Assembly (NCBI GenBank): GCA_017885365.1
Contig: JAFNGD010000330.1
Location: 1 to 12,064 of the forward strand
Direction of reading: 5' to 3'
DNA from: Nitrospirota bacterium
GTDB lineage: Bacteria > Nitrospirota > UBA9217
Length of the DNA stretch: 12,064 nucleotides
Part shown: piece after piece, positions 6,126 to 12,064 of the stretch
How the letters are laid out: each line of letters opens with the position of its first letter
Position numbering within the stretch: the first letter of the stretch is position 1
Translations under genes and position numbers: made by a program
The notes under the pieces: model-generated
Told to the model about the DNA's origin: nothing
Databases searched by the model: none
Seen by the model: the letters and a program-made list of their open reading frames with translations, nothing else

Positions 6126-6959
6126 ATGAAGACCGCAAAACATGGTAGTCTGATGGCCATACTGTTCCTGGGCGCGGCGATAACGGCGATCCTGGTTCAT
6201 GCAGGTGTTGCGCCGGCCCAGACAAATTATAAAAAGGAAGAATGTGTAAAGTGCCATGCCGGCCGGGTGAATGATATTGCAACAGCGGGGGGGAAGCACC
6301 GGAGCGTCCCCTGCGTCGGCTGCCATTTCGGACATCCGCCCGACGTGAAAAAGCCGATCGCGTTGTGTTCAAAGTGCCATTTAAAAACGCGGAAGGCGCA
6401 TTTCGAGCTCACAGGCTGCCTCAACTGCCACACGAATCCACACACACCGTTGCGGATAACATTCAAGGACAAGGATGCGTGTCTGAACTGCCATGCTCGG
6501 CAAAAAGAACAACTCGCCGCCAATAAGAGCAAGCATACGGCCCTTGACTGTTCCCTGTGCCATGATGTCCACCGCAAGGTCCCGGAGTGCACCACGTGCC
6601 ATGTGCCGCATTCCAGCAAGATCACCGTCGGATGCAAACAATGCCACCAGGCGCACACGCCGAAACTGGTGACCTATTCTTCGGAGATTCCTTCATCGAA
6701 CTGCGGTGCATGCCACGAGAAGGTCGCCGGCCTTCTCAGCACCTCCACGTCCAAGCACAAATCCCTGGAATGCGCGTTCTGCCACAAGAACAAGCACCGA
6801 ATGATTCCGGCCTGCCAAGACTGCCATGGTTCACCCCATCCGGCGGGCATCAGGGTGAAGTTCCCAAAATGTGGAATGTGCCACAACATCGCGCATGATC
6901 TGAACAACTTGAATGCAGTGGTATCAAAGGAAACGCCAACCCTGGCGCCGCAGCACTAA
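6126..6959 (+). CDS. Exported dodecaheme c-type cytochrome
   Basis: The protein has a Sec signal peptide (hydrophobic core from about residue 8, cleavage near VAPAQ at about 28-32), followed by 12 CXXCH heme-binding motifs between residues 40 and 253. It therefore carries up to 12 covalently bound hemes and works in the periplasm or outside the cell as an electron carrier. The hemes fall into three modules of four (about 40-118, 119-192, 193-260). Each module starts with CXXCH, then a KH followed closely by the second CXXCH, then the third and fourth, with an HTP or HDL segment after. Extra histidines such as the KH pairs are likely distal heme ligands. The ATG at 6126 has GAGG five bases upstream; an ATG at 6078 in the same frame would lengthen the signal region unusually. 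It stands alone behind its own promoter. Its partners are not in the window, though a role in extracellular or metal-linked electron transfer is plausible. Confidence 0.92.
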   Translation: MKTAKHGSLMAILFLGAAITAILVHAGVAPAQTNYKKEECVKCHAGRVNDIATAGGKHRSVPCVGCHFGHPPDVKKPIALCSKCHLKTRKAHFELTGCLNCHTNPHTPLRITFKDKDACLNCHARQKEQLAANKSKHTALDCSLCHDVHRKVPECTTCHVPHSSKITVGCKQCHQAHTPKLVTYSSEIPSSNCGACHEKVAGLLSTSTSKHKSLECAFCHKNKHRMIPACQDCHGSPHPAGIRVKFPKCGMCHNIAHDLNNLNAVVSKETPTLAPQH

Positions 6960-7016
6960 CCAGAAGATATTTCTTGGTCCGGCCGGTGGCGTTTAGGATC
7001 AGACCTGAAACTGTAG

Positions 7017-7207
7017 TTATTTCTCCCCCACCCCCAACTTCTTCTCGATCGCTGCGATGAATTCCGTTGCCTCGTCCCGCTTTCTTCCATAGACCGTCAC
7101 CGCCGTCGGGTCCCTTCTCAGATATGCCGCGATCTCAGCACACCGATAACCACACTCCTTTTCCTGTCTGACCCCGGACGGCTCCTGAATTGGCCCAATA
7201 CCGTACC
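7017..7207 (-). pseudogene. Remnant resembling the C-terminal end of a REP-associated/IS200-type transposase
   Basis: On the minus strand an open stretch without a start codon ends at a TAA at 7017-7019. Its last part reads CGYRCAEIAAYLRRDPTAV, then TVYGRKRDEATEFIAAIEKK. This resembles the small helix-turn-helix tail (EIAxYLxRDPxxV) found at the end of many REP-associated tyrosine transposases of delta-proteobacteria. An in-frame stop lies just upstream near 7208, and the catalytic part (HUH motif and Tyr) is absent. A GGGGTCAGACAGG sequence lies within it. It is best read as debris of a transposase gene; the identification is by eye and moderate only. Confidence 0.4.
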
Positions 7208-7239
7208 TGAGCAGTTACGATAGAACAGCAAGATTCGGG

Positions 7240-7268
7240 TTGCCGTCCCCGCTGCTGCGGGATATGAT
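7240..7268 (+). promoter_or_regulatory. Sigma70-type promoter for the alkyltransferase operon
   Basis: TTGCCG (7240-7245) and TATGAT (7263-7268) are separated by 17 bases. Transcription would begin near 7275, only about 16 bases before the ATG at 7291, which supports that start over an in-frame one at 7240. Confidence 0.55.
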
Positions 7269-7290
7269 AACGACAAAAGAGGTGAATGGC

Positions 7291-8214
7291 ATGAAGCCGC
7301 AATCATCCATAAACGATTATCAGCGTATCGAGAAGGCGATTTTCTTTCTTGAGAAGAACGTTCACCGTCGGCCTGACCTCAAGGAGATCGCCCGGTCGGT
7401 AAATTTGAGCGAGTATCATTTCCAGAGGCTTTTCAAGCGATGGGCAGGCATCAGCCCGAAACGTTTCCTGCAGGCATTGACCCTGAAGCGCGCCAAGGAG
7501 GCTTTGAAGAACTCCGCCAGCCTGCTCAACGTCACTTACGAGGCAGGGCTGTCCAGTCCCGGCCGTTTGCATGATCTGTTCGTGAACATGGAAGCGGTAT
7601 CGCCCGAGGAGTTCCGGAAGCACGGTGCCGGCCTGAAGATCAAATACGGTTTTCATCCAAGCCCCTTCGGCGAATGCCTTGTAGCCATCACCGACAGAGG
7701 GATCACTAATCTCGCTTTTGTGCCGCAGGGCGGCCGGAACAAGATCGTGCGCGATCTCAAGAGGCAATGGAAACATGCCCAAGTTCTGGAAGACCCGTCC
7801 GCGACCCGGCCATATGCGAACAGGATATTCAGCGCGGCAAAAACTGCGGGTTCTCTGACGCTCTATCTCAAGGGCACGAACTTTCAGATCAAGGTCTGGC
7901 AGGCGCTGTTGCAGGTGCCGCGCGGTATGGTAGCTTCCTACAAGGACATTGCCCGCACGATCGACAGACCGGACGCGGTCCGCGCCGTGGCGAATGCCGT
8001 GGCGCGCAATCCGGTGGCTTTTCTGATCCCCTGTCACCGGGTGATCCGGAAGACCGGCGCAGTCGGCGAATACCGGTGGGGCAGCGCGCGGAAGAAAGTC
8101 CTCCTGGCCTGGGAGGCAAGCATGGAGAACAAACTGCCCGGAGCAGAAGCCGGAAGGTCACGATTCAAAACTGCCGACGATCCGGCAAAATCAGCACAAG
8201 GAGAATGGCCATGA
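7291..8214 (+). CDS. AraC-type HTH / methylated-DNA-[protein]-cysteine S-methyltransferase fusion (Ada-like, no N-Ada domain)
   Basis: The 307-aa protein joins an AraC-family DNA-binding domain (about residues 10-105; LKEIARSVNLSEYHFQRLFK and SPKRFLQALTLKRA) to an O6-alkylguanine-DNA alkyltransferase (about 115-280). The enzyme half has the active-site FLIPCHRVI motif with Cys248 as methyl acceptor and the GxVASYKDIA helix-turn-helix just before it. It removes alkyl groups from O6-guanine in a one-time suicide reaction. The N-terminal zinc/Cys domain of classical Ada, which senses methyl phosphotriesters, is missing, so how it would sense damage as a regulator is unclear. The ATG at 7291 has GAGGTG upstream. 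Its end overlaps the next gene by four bases (ATGA), so the two are co-translated. A low-complexity tail of about 30 residues follows the catalytic domain. Confidence 0.93.
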   Translation: MKPQSSINDYQRIEKAIFFLEKNVHRRPDLKEIARSVNLSEYHFQRLFKRWAGISPKRFLQALTLKRAKEALKNSASLLNVTYEAGLSSPGRLHDLFVNMEAVSPEEFRKHGAGLKIKYGFHPSPFGECLVAITDRGITNLAFVPQGGRNKIVRDLKRQWKHAQVLEDPSATRPYANRIFSAAKTAGSLTLYLKGTNFQIKVWQALLQVPRGMVASYKDIARTIDRPDAVRAVANAVARNPVAFLIPCHRVIRKTGAVGEYRWGSARKKVLLAWEASMENKLPGAEAGRSRFKTADDPAKSAQGEWP

Positions 8215-8900
8215 ACAAAGTCGTCGAGCCTCCAATACTCTATCTCGGCACCCCGGTGGTGCTTATTAGTACACTGAACCTTGACGGCTCAGCAAATCTG
8301 TCGCCCCTGTCTTCAGCGTGGTGGCTTGGCTGGTCATGTATGCTTGGATTAGATGCCAGTTCTAAGACGACGGAGAACCTGCGGCGGGATCGTCAGGGCG
8401 TCCTGAATCTTCCCTCGGCCGGATTGGTCGGCGCTGTTGACCGTCTTGCGCTCACGACAGGCAGCAATCCTGTGCCCCGACACAAGATGTACATGGGGTA
8501 TCGCTATGAACCGGACAAGTTTGCCGTGAGCGGGCTCACCCCGGTATCATCAGATGAAGTACGACCGCCGCGCGTTGCGGAATGCCCGGTGCAATTGGAG
8601 TTCGTGGTCGAGGAGATCCAGTTCATGGCCAAGAACGATCCCCATATGCTTGTCCCGGTTGTAGCCGTGGAGGCGCGTATTGTTCGGGTGCACGTCGATG
8701 ATAGCATTCTCCTGTCCGGCACGAGTGATCGTATCGACCCGGAAAAGTGGCGACCTCTGACAATGAGTTTTCGAAAGTTCTTCGGTCTCGGACCAATCTT
8801 GCAATACTCTCGTCTCAGTCAATTCCCCGAGGAGATATTCGCGCCGCCGAATGAAACGTCAAAGAGAAAGGTTTCTATGCAGACGGTAATCACGTCATAG
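8211..8900 (+). CDS. Flavin reductase-like (FMN-binding split-barrel) protein
   Basis: The 229-aa protein fits the flavin-reductase-like, DIM6/NTAB family: the start PVVLISTLNLDGSANLSPLS and the following SSAWWL are the typical FMN-binding strand and loop, with PPRVAECPVQLE later as the second conserved strand. Members bind FMN in a split beta-barrel; this subgroup is poorly characterised and its substrate is unknown. It is cytosolic with no signal or membrane segment. The ATG at 8211 overlaps the stop of the alkyltransferase gene and has AAGGAG just upstream, so the two form an operon. A strong terminator lies about 200 bp beyond its stop. Confidence 0.85.
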   Translation: MNKVVEPPILYLGTPVVLISTLNLDGSANLSPLSSAWWLGWSCMLGLDASSKTTENLRRDRQGVLNLPSAGLVGAVDRLALTTGSNPVPRHKMYMGYRYEPDKFAVSGLTPVSSDEVRPPRVAECPVQLEFVVEEIQFMAKNDPHMLVPVVAVEARIVRVHVDDSILLSGTSDRIDPEKWRPLTMSFRKFFGLGPILQYSRLSQFPEEIFAPPNETSKRKVSMQTVITS

Positions 8901-9290
8901 CGTCATGAGACTGATCGACATATTCAGCGTGACGAGCAGACACGTGGGCTCGGGTCATAGAGCATATGGGGTCCGTCGGGAGTCAGTATTCAGCTACGTT
9001 ATGGGAGGTTAAGGACGAGAGGGGAATGCCAGGATGCAAAGGCCTCCCGCTGGCGATGAGGATACTATCATTAGGGAACATGTCCATCGAAGGAACATAA
9101 AGGCCGGAGAGATTCATCGCTCCGGCCTTTTTTAGTTTATAGATTTAAACAGCTTATGAGTACGCCCAACAAACAGTTGCAGATTCCTGATCTCGGACGG
9201 CCCCCTAACCGTATACTGGATGGTGGAGGTAAAGCAACCTTAAAAACAACGTACCCACAGAGTCCCCCGGCTTCCTGACGGCGGTCCCCT
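8901..9290. other. Intergenic region after the flavin-reductase-like gene
   Basis: Apart from the terminator at 9099-9133 I see no supported feature. A 40-codon open frame at 9156-9278 exists on the plus strand, but it has no ribosome binding site. Confidence 0.5.
9099..9133 (+). terminator. Strong rho-independent terminator of the alkyltransferase/flavin-reductase operon
   Basis: An 11-bp perfect stem, AAAGGCCGGAG with CTCCGGCCTTT, has a 10-base loop and is followed by more T. It belongs to the same sequence family as the hairpins at 298 and 10035. The A run on its left side could also let it work for the opposite strand. Confidence 0.88.
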
Positions 9291-9872
9291 TCACCCGAAC
9301 AGCGCCTGCAACAGCAGGTGGGTCGGAAAGTAGACGAGCAGCGGAAACCCGATCATCAGCAGGCCCAGATGGACCAGCGCCGGCACCCGCCTCCTCTGTC
9401 CTTTGTTCGGGCCGAACACCCAGTTCACGTTCAAAGCAGGGTCGGTCAGCCGGTAGGTCAAGGGAAGAACGACCCAGGTAAGGACCGTCTGCGCCGGCAA
9501 GGCCATTGGCGCGTACCCGAGCCGACCGACCATCCAGACCAGCAGGACGGGCAGGAAGACGTGGAAGAGCGAGAGCGCCCGCAGGTAGAGCGGTTTCTTC
9601 ACATCGAACATGTAGTCCGTCAGTCCCGCCAGCCGTTTTCCCGTGAGCATCCGCCCGAAGTAGCCGGCGTTCCAGAACGCCTCCGGCAGCAGCACCCCGA
9701 CCGCCATCATGCTGGCGAGCAGGCTGCTCTCGAACCAGAGCGCGGGCACCGTCAGCACCATCGCGATGTCCGAGAACCAGAGGAAGTTCCCGGGCGGGTA
9801 CTTGACGGCGTAGACCGCGACCGTGACGACCGCGAAGAGCGTATAAGCGATCTTGAGCCAGAAGGGTATCAT
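9291..9872 (-). CDS. Multi-pass membrane protein of unknown function
   Basis: The 193-aa protein is very hydrophobic, with about six predicted membrane segments (near residues 5-23, 33-50, 53-70, 101-120, 124-143 and 165-185). Distinctive parts are FSDIAMVLTVPALWFESSLL, a LTDYMFD loop, a RALSLFHVFLPVLL segment and LNVNWVFGPN. It resembles a conserved family of membrane-associated proteins from planctomycetes and other bacteria that has no known function. The start is uncertain: ATG at 9872 or GTG at 9887 five codons earlier, and neither has a good ribosome binding site. A promoter lies about 50 bp upstream. It is transcribed alone, converging on the flavin-reductase operon. Confidence 0.75.
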   Translation of the reverse strand: MIPFWLKIAYTLFAVVTVAVYAVKYPPGNFLWFSDIAMVLTVPALWFESSLLASMMAVGVLLPEAFWNAGYFGRMLTGKRLAGLTDYMFDVKKPLYLRALSLFHVFLPVLLVWMVGRLGYAPMALPAQTVLTWVVLPLTYRLTDPALNVNWVFGPNKGQRRRVPALVHLGLLMIGFPLLVYFPTHLLLQALFG

Positions 9873-9919
9873 GCGGTTCGGCGCCACTAAAATCGATACA
9901 TCATCAGCACACTATGAAA

Positions 9920-9948
9920 AAGATATCAGACACCAGAGAGAGAGTCAA
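9920..9948 (-). promoter_or_regulatory. Sigma70-type promoter for the membrane-protein gene
   Basis: On the minus strand TTGACT is followed after 17 bases by TATCTT, about 50 bp upstream of the ATG at 9872. Confidence 0.5.
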
Positions 9949-10034
9949 ATACGGGGGGCTTCACGATGCTCTGAAAGCTTCAGCGTGAGATGTGAACCCA
10001 TGCGGCTCCAGCGGTCACTGTACGAAAAAGTGAG

Positions 10035-10067
10035 AAAGACCGGTAGAGAACATCCCTACCGGCCTTT
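10035..10067. terminator. Hairpin terminator or related repeat
   Basis: AAAGACCGGTAG pairs with CTACCGGCCTTT with one mismatch, around a 9-base loop. The T run is short on the plus strand, while the minus strand has TTTTT a few bases on. No gene clearly needs it, so it may be left over from a lost gene. It is related to the hairpins at 298 and 9099. Confidence 0.5.
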
Positions 10068-10199
10068 GATCTTCGTTGCTGAAACTGCTTTTGTGTACGT
10101 CCCGCCGCCCATGCTGCCCGTGCCGTCGAACACCGACGATTCTCAACAAGTCAAACCTGCCTCCCAGCAGCCGCGAACGGGTCATGACATTCCAGGATT

Positions 10200-10240
10200 C
10201 CTGGTCTGACCCCCTTGCCCCCCTGGTCTGACCCCCTTGC
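10200..10240. repeat. Two direct copies of a GTCTGACCCCC-containing repeat
   Basis: CCTGGTCTGACCCCCTTGC occurs at 10200-10218 and again at 10222-10240, identical and 22 bases apart. Shorter versions occur at 4609-4618 (CCTGACCCCC) and 7164-7174 (TGTCTGACCCC), the latter inside the transposase-like remnant. This suggests a REP-like or insertion-linked repeat. Confidence 0.65.
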
Positions 10241-10312
10241 ACTCTCTATATCCTTACGGACAACAGGCCGTTTGTGAAGGAACAGACCGTCCGTCTCCCC
10301 GGGGTTATGGCT

Positions 10313-10326
10313 CCTCCACGTGGAGG
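10313..10326. promoter_or_regulatory. Perfect 14-base palindrome, possible operator
   Basis: CCTCCACGTGGAGG has full dyad symmetry with no loop, and the symmetry continues outward (GGCT/AGCC) after a one-base offset. No T run follows, so a protein binding site is more likely than a terminator. The nearest gene, the thioredoxin, starts almost 280 bp away. Confidence 0.3.
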
Positions 10327-10532
10327 AAGCCCTTATGTCTGAATGAGAAGCTGGTATCCGACGTTACAGTGTGCCAAGCGATCGAGCACGGATAGGTGAC
10401 TGATTAATGGTCCAGACGAGACCCTTGGGAACGGTTTCAACAGGAAAGCTGCGTTTTCACTTGACAACCTTTTTCATGGGTGACCCCAATCAGCCCCCGA
10501 CGATCAGAACAGCAAATAGACCTATATTTTAC

Positions 10533-10562
10533 TTGAAAACCCTTCGTTGCATGGTTTAGAAT
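10533..10562 (+). promoter_or_regulatory. Sigma70-type promoter for the thioredoxin/DUF4266/DUF3570 operon
   Basis: TTGAAA (10533-10538) and TAGAAT (10557-10562) are 18 bases apart. The -10 element ends 42 bases before the ATG at 10605. Confidence 0.5.
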
Positions 10563-10604
10563 TACGCCTATCTGTAATCGACCTGACGCCCAGGGAGTTG
10601 ATCT

Positions 10605-11162
10605 ATGATACAGAAGCCTGCCTCATCACGACCACGTGTTCCTCTTGCGCTCATCCTGTTCGTCGTAGCGGTCCTGATCTGTGCGGCACAGTCCATGGCC
10701 TTCGCCGGCATGCCGGCTGCGGGACAGCAGGCGCCTGATTTCGTCCTCCCGGGGCTGTACGGTGGGAAGACAATCTCGCTCAAGGACCTTCAGGGAAAGG
10801 TCGTGCTGCTGAACATCTGGGCAAGCTGGTGCACCTCGTGCAAGGAGGAGATGGAGGACCTGATGGCGGTCCAGGAGCAGTACGGTCCCCGGGGCTTCGC
10901 GCTCGTGGCCGTCAACATCGATAACGCCCCCTCGTCGGCCATCGATTTCCTGCAACGCCTCGAGAACAGAACGAGAAAGAGACCGGGATTCATTCTCCTG
11001 TACGACAAGGACAAAACGGTGTCGAAGGACTACCGGCAGCGCGCAATGCCCACGTCATACCTCATTGACCGGCAGGGCATCGTACGGAAAATCTATCCCG
11101 GCAGTTTCTCGAAAAGCACGCTGGAAACGCTGAAGACGTCGATCGAGGAGGCGCTCAAATGA
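10605..11162 (+). CDS. TlpA/ResA-type exported thioredoxin-like protein
   Basis: The 185-aa protein has an N-terminal signal or membrane anchor (about residues 12-34) followed by a thioredoxin fold of the AhpC-TSA/Redoxin type. It shows the start APDFVLPGLYGGKTISLKDL, the active site WCTSC (Cys76, Cys79) after NIWASW, and the cis-proline region AMPTSYLID. Such proteins reduce or exchange disulfides on the outer side of the cytoplasmic membrane, for example in cytochrome c maturation or for a dedicated partner. The ATG has AGGGAG upstream. Its TGA overlaps the ATG of the DUF4266 gene by four bases, so it probably acts on one of the two downstream proteins. The cysteine-rich end of the DUF4266 lipoprotein is the obvious candidate; that is inference. 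Confidence 0.92.
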   Translation: MIQKPASSRPRVPLALILFVVAVLICAAQSMAFAGMPAAGQQAPDFVLPGLYGGKTISLKDLQGKVVLLNIWASWCTSCKEEMEDLMAVQEQYGPRGFALVAVNIDNAPSSAIDFLQRLENRTRKRPGFILLYDKDKTVSKDYRQRAMPTSYLIDRQGIVRKIYPGSFSKSTLETLKTSIEEALK

Positions 11163-11386
11163 AGAGATATGTTATCGGTCTTGGTCTGTTCTCGCTTATC
11201 GGCCTCGCGGGATGCACCGAAAAGCTCGTCTTGGTCCAGCCGTACGAGATGGAGTCTTTCGCACAGGACAAGATGCAATTCACGCCACTCGGTTCACGGA
11301 CCGTGTTCGAAACGCACATCTTCAGCATCCGCGAAGCCGCTGCAGGAGGTACAAGCGGATTTCAGGGAGGCTGCGGCTGCCGATGA
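11159..11386 (+). CDS. DUF4266 family lipoprotein
   Basis: This 75-aa protein begins with a lipoprotein signal peptide and an LAGC lipobox, so Cys19 should be lipidated and the mature protein is only about 57 residues, held at a membrane. The middle has VQPYEMESFAQDKM and the end reads SIREAAAGGTSGFQGGCGCR. The 'H-F-S-REAxxGG' segment and the terminal GGCGC are the DUF4266 signature. Its function is unknown; the two final cysteines (73 and 75 by position) look suited to a disulfide, metal binding or modification. It overlaps the upstream thioredoxin and the downstream DUF3570 gene by four bases each (ATGA both times), and has GAGGAGG before its start, so all three proteins should be made together. 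Confidence 0.85.
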   Translation: MKRYVIGLGLFSLIGLAGCTEKLVLVQPYEMESFAQDKMQFTPLGSRTVFETHIFSIREAAAGGTSGFQGGCGCR

Positions 11387-12064
11387 CCAGAAGGATCCTT
11401 GCCCTTTTCGTCACATGCATGCTGCTCCCGATCTGGCCGGTCTTTGCCGACAAGCCCAGGGACGGGATCAGCTACGTCTTCAGCTATTACTGGGACAACG
11501 GCAGCAATATGGTGATCGCGCCGTCCGTGCTGCTTTCAAAAAAACTGACGGATACATACTATCTCGGGGCAAATGTGGGCGTGGATGCGATCACCTCCGC
11601 CACCAAGAACGCCTCTACGACTCCGCCCCCGCCTGCCTCGGGCGACGATGATGAGGGCGAAGGCGGCAACTTCAGCTATCGGGTCCCCCTGTCCCTCTAC
11701 CTCACGTACGACAAGGCCGACGACACCCTTACCGGAGGTGGCTACTATTCGTACGAAGACACGTATATCGGCAGGTCCCTGTTCGCCGCCTACACGCGGC
11801 GCATGAACCTGAACAACACGGCCATGACCGTCGCATACTCCAAATCGTTCGATTACTGGATCCCCGACCGGCCGCTGCCGACCGACAACCGCAGCGAGCA
11901 AGTCCTGGACCTGAGCGTCACCCAGCTGCTGTCGCCGCGGCAGACGGTCCAGTTCACCTATACGGCCCTCCGGTCCGAAGGCTTCCTCGCCCAGCCGACC
12001 GACCAGCTGGTCGAGTATACGCCCCCGCTCTATGCAAAGTACCCTGACAACCGGAAGGGGAGCG
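11383..12064 (+). CDS. DUF3570 family outer-membrane protein, N-terminal 227 residues (runs off the right edge)
   Basis: From the ATG at 11383 the frame stays open to the end of the window. The protein begins with a Sec signal peptide (MTRRILALFVTCMLLPIWPV, then FA before DKPRDG). The mature part is rich in alternating aromatic/polar strands: ISYVFSYYWDNGSNMVIAPS, LTDTYYLGANVGVDAITSAT, YRVPLSLYLTYDK and AMTVAYSKSFDYW. This is the pattern of an outer-membrane beta-barrel and matches the DUF3570 family, which is typically about 400 residues. An unusual acidic, proline-rich insert (TTPPPPASGDDDEGEGG) follows near residue 80. The start overlaps the DUF4266 stop by four bases and has AGGGAGG about 12 bases upstream. 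The pairing with DUF4266 strongly supports the call. Function unknown; it may anchor or export a redox component. Confidence 0.85.
   Translation, partial: MTRRILALFVTCMLLPIWPVFADKPRDGISYVFSYYWDNGSNMVIAPSVLLSKKLTDTYYLGANVGVDAITSATKNASTTPPPPASGDDDEGEGGNFSYRVPLSLYLTYDKADDTLTGGGYYSYEDTYIGRSLFAAYTRRMNLNNTAMTVAYSKSFDYWIPDRPLPTDNRSEQVLDLSVTQLLSPRQTVQFTYTALRSEGFLAQPTDQLVEYTPPLYAKYPDNRKGS

Larger units (their letters stand above)
9949..10532. other. Gene-poor region with hairpins and short repeats
   Basis: No convincing gene is present between the membrane-protein promoter and the thioredoxin promoter. It holds a hairpin terminator (10035-10067), a 13-base palindrome CCAGGATTCCTGG (10192-10204), a 22-base-period direct repeat (10200-10240), a perfect 14-base palindrome (10313-10326), and a TTGACA at 10461-10466 that lacks a good -10 partner. 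Such a mix suggests a former insertion site. Confidence 0.45.

Noticed and set aside
7767..8210. Upstream extension of the flavin-reductase-like gene into the alkyltransferase gene
   Set aside because: The split-barrel similarity begins just after the ATG at 8211, which has AAGGAG upstream and an ATGA overlap typical of operons.
9156..9278. A 40-codon open frame starting MSTPNKQLQIPDLG
   Set aside because: It follows a strong terminator, has no ribosome binding site or promoter, and matches nothing I know.
10461..10490. TTGACA as a promoter for the thioredoxin operon
   Set aside because: The -35 box is perfect but no acceptable -10 lies at the right distance; the pair at 10533-10562 fits better.
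1..12064. CRISPR array, tRNA or rRNA genes
   Set aside because: No regularly spaced direct repeats and no cloverleaf or conserved rRNA segments were seen by eye; a dedicated scan was not possible.

Overview
The window looks like chromosomal DNA from an anaerobic or microaerobic Gram-negative environmental bacterium, most likely from the Desulfobacterota or Nitrospirota. This rests on gene types, not on a marker gene: a 12-heme exported c-type cytochrome, a receiver-PilZ protein, a PAS-LuxR regulator with a cysteine cluster, an exported NHL-repeat protein and a lipoprotein/outer-membrane barrel pair. Most genes are GC-rich. The stretch from about 1.3 to 3.6 kb is clearly more AT-rich. No rRNA, tRNA, CRISPR array or intact insertion sequence was seen.

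Layout, left to right. The minus strand carries the start of a dihydrofolate reductase-family gene (1-184) and a receiver-PilZ protein with a degenerate phosphorylation site (367-1161). A long intergenic region leads to a 26-aa leader ORF whose stop overlaps the start of a large secreted protein with 12 NHL repeats and OmpL47/Ig-like C-terminal modules (1844-4339). Just after its stop lies a frameshifted remnant of another NHL repeat, then a strong terminator. Next come two minus-strand genes: an 83-aa protein of unknown function followed by a PAS-LuxR regulator. A good promoter then drives the dodecaheme cytochrome (6126-6959). A minus-strand remnant resembling a transposase C-terminus precedes an AraC-HTH/O6-alkylguanine-DNA methyltransferase fusion (7291-8214), which overlaps by 4 bp a flavin-reductase-like gene (8211-8900). 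A multi-pass membrane protein on the minus strand follows (9291-9872). After about 700 bp without a convincing gene comes a tightly overlapping operon cut by the window edge: TlpA/ResA-type thioredoxin, DUF4266 lipoprotein, and DUF3570 outer-membrane protein (11383 onward, partial).

How the genes fit together. The cytochrome and the thioredoxin/DUF4266/DUF3570 operon both point to redox chemistry outside the cytoplasm. The PilZ and PAS-LuxR proteins are probably local regulators, but no targets can be read from the sequence. The alkyltransferase and flavin-reductase-like genes are translationally coupled. Short dispersed elements recur between genes: three related hairpin terminators, and several copies of a GTCTGACCCC-type motif, one of which lies inside the transposase-like remnant.

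The best candidates for something little described are the thioredoxin/DUF4266/DUF3570 operon, the pseudo-receiver PilZ protein, the triplicated tetraheme cytochrome, and the leader-ORF/NHL gene with its decayed downstream repeat. No obviously new defence or mobile system was found.
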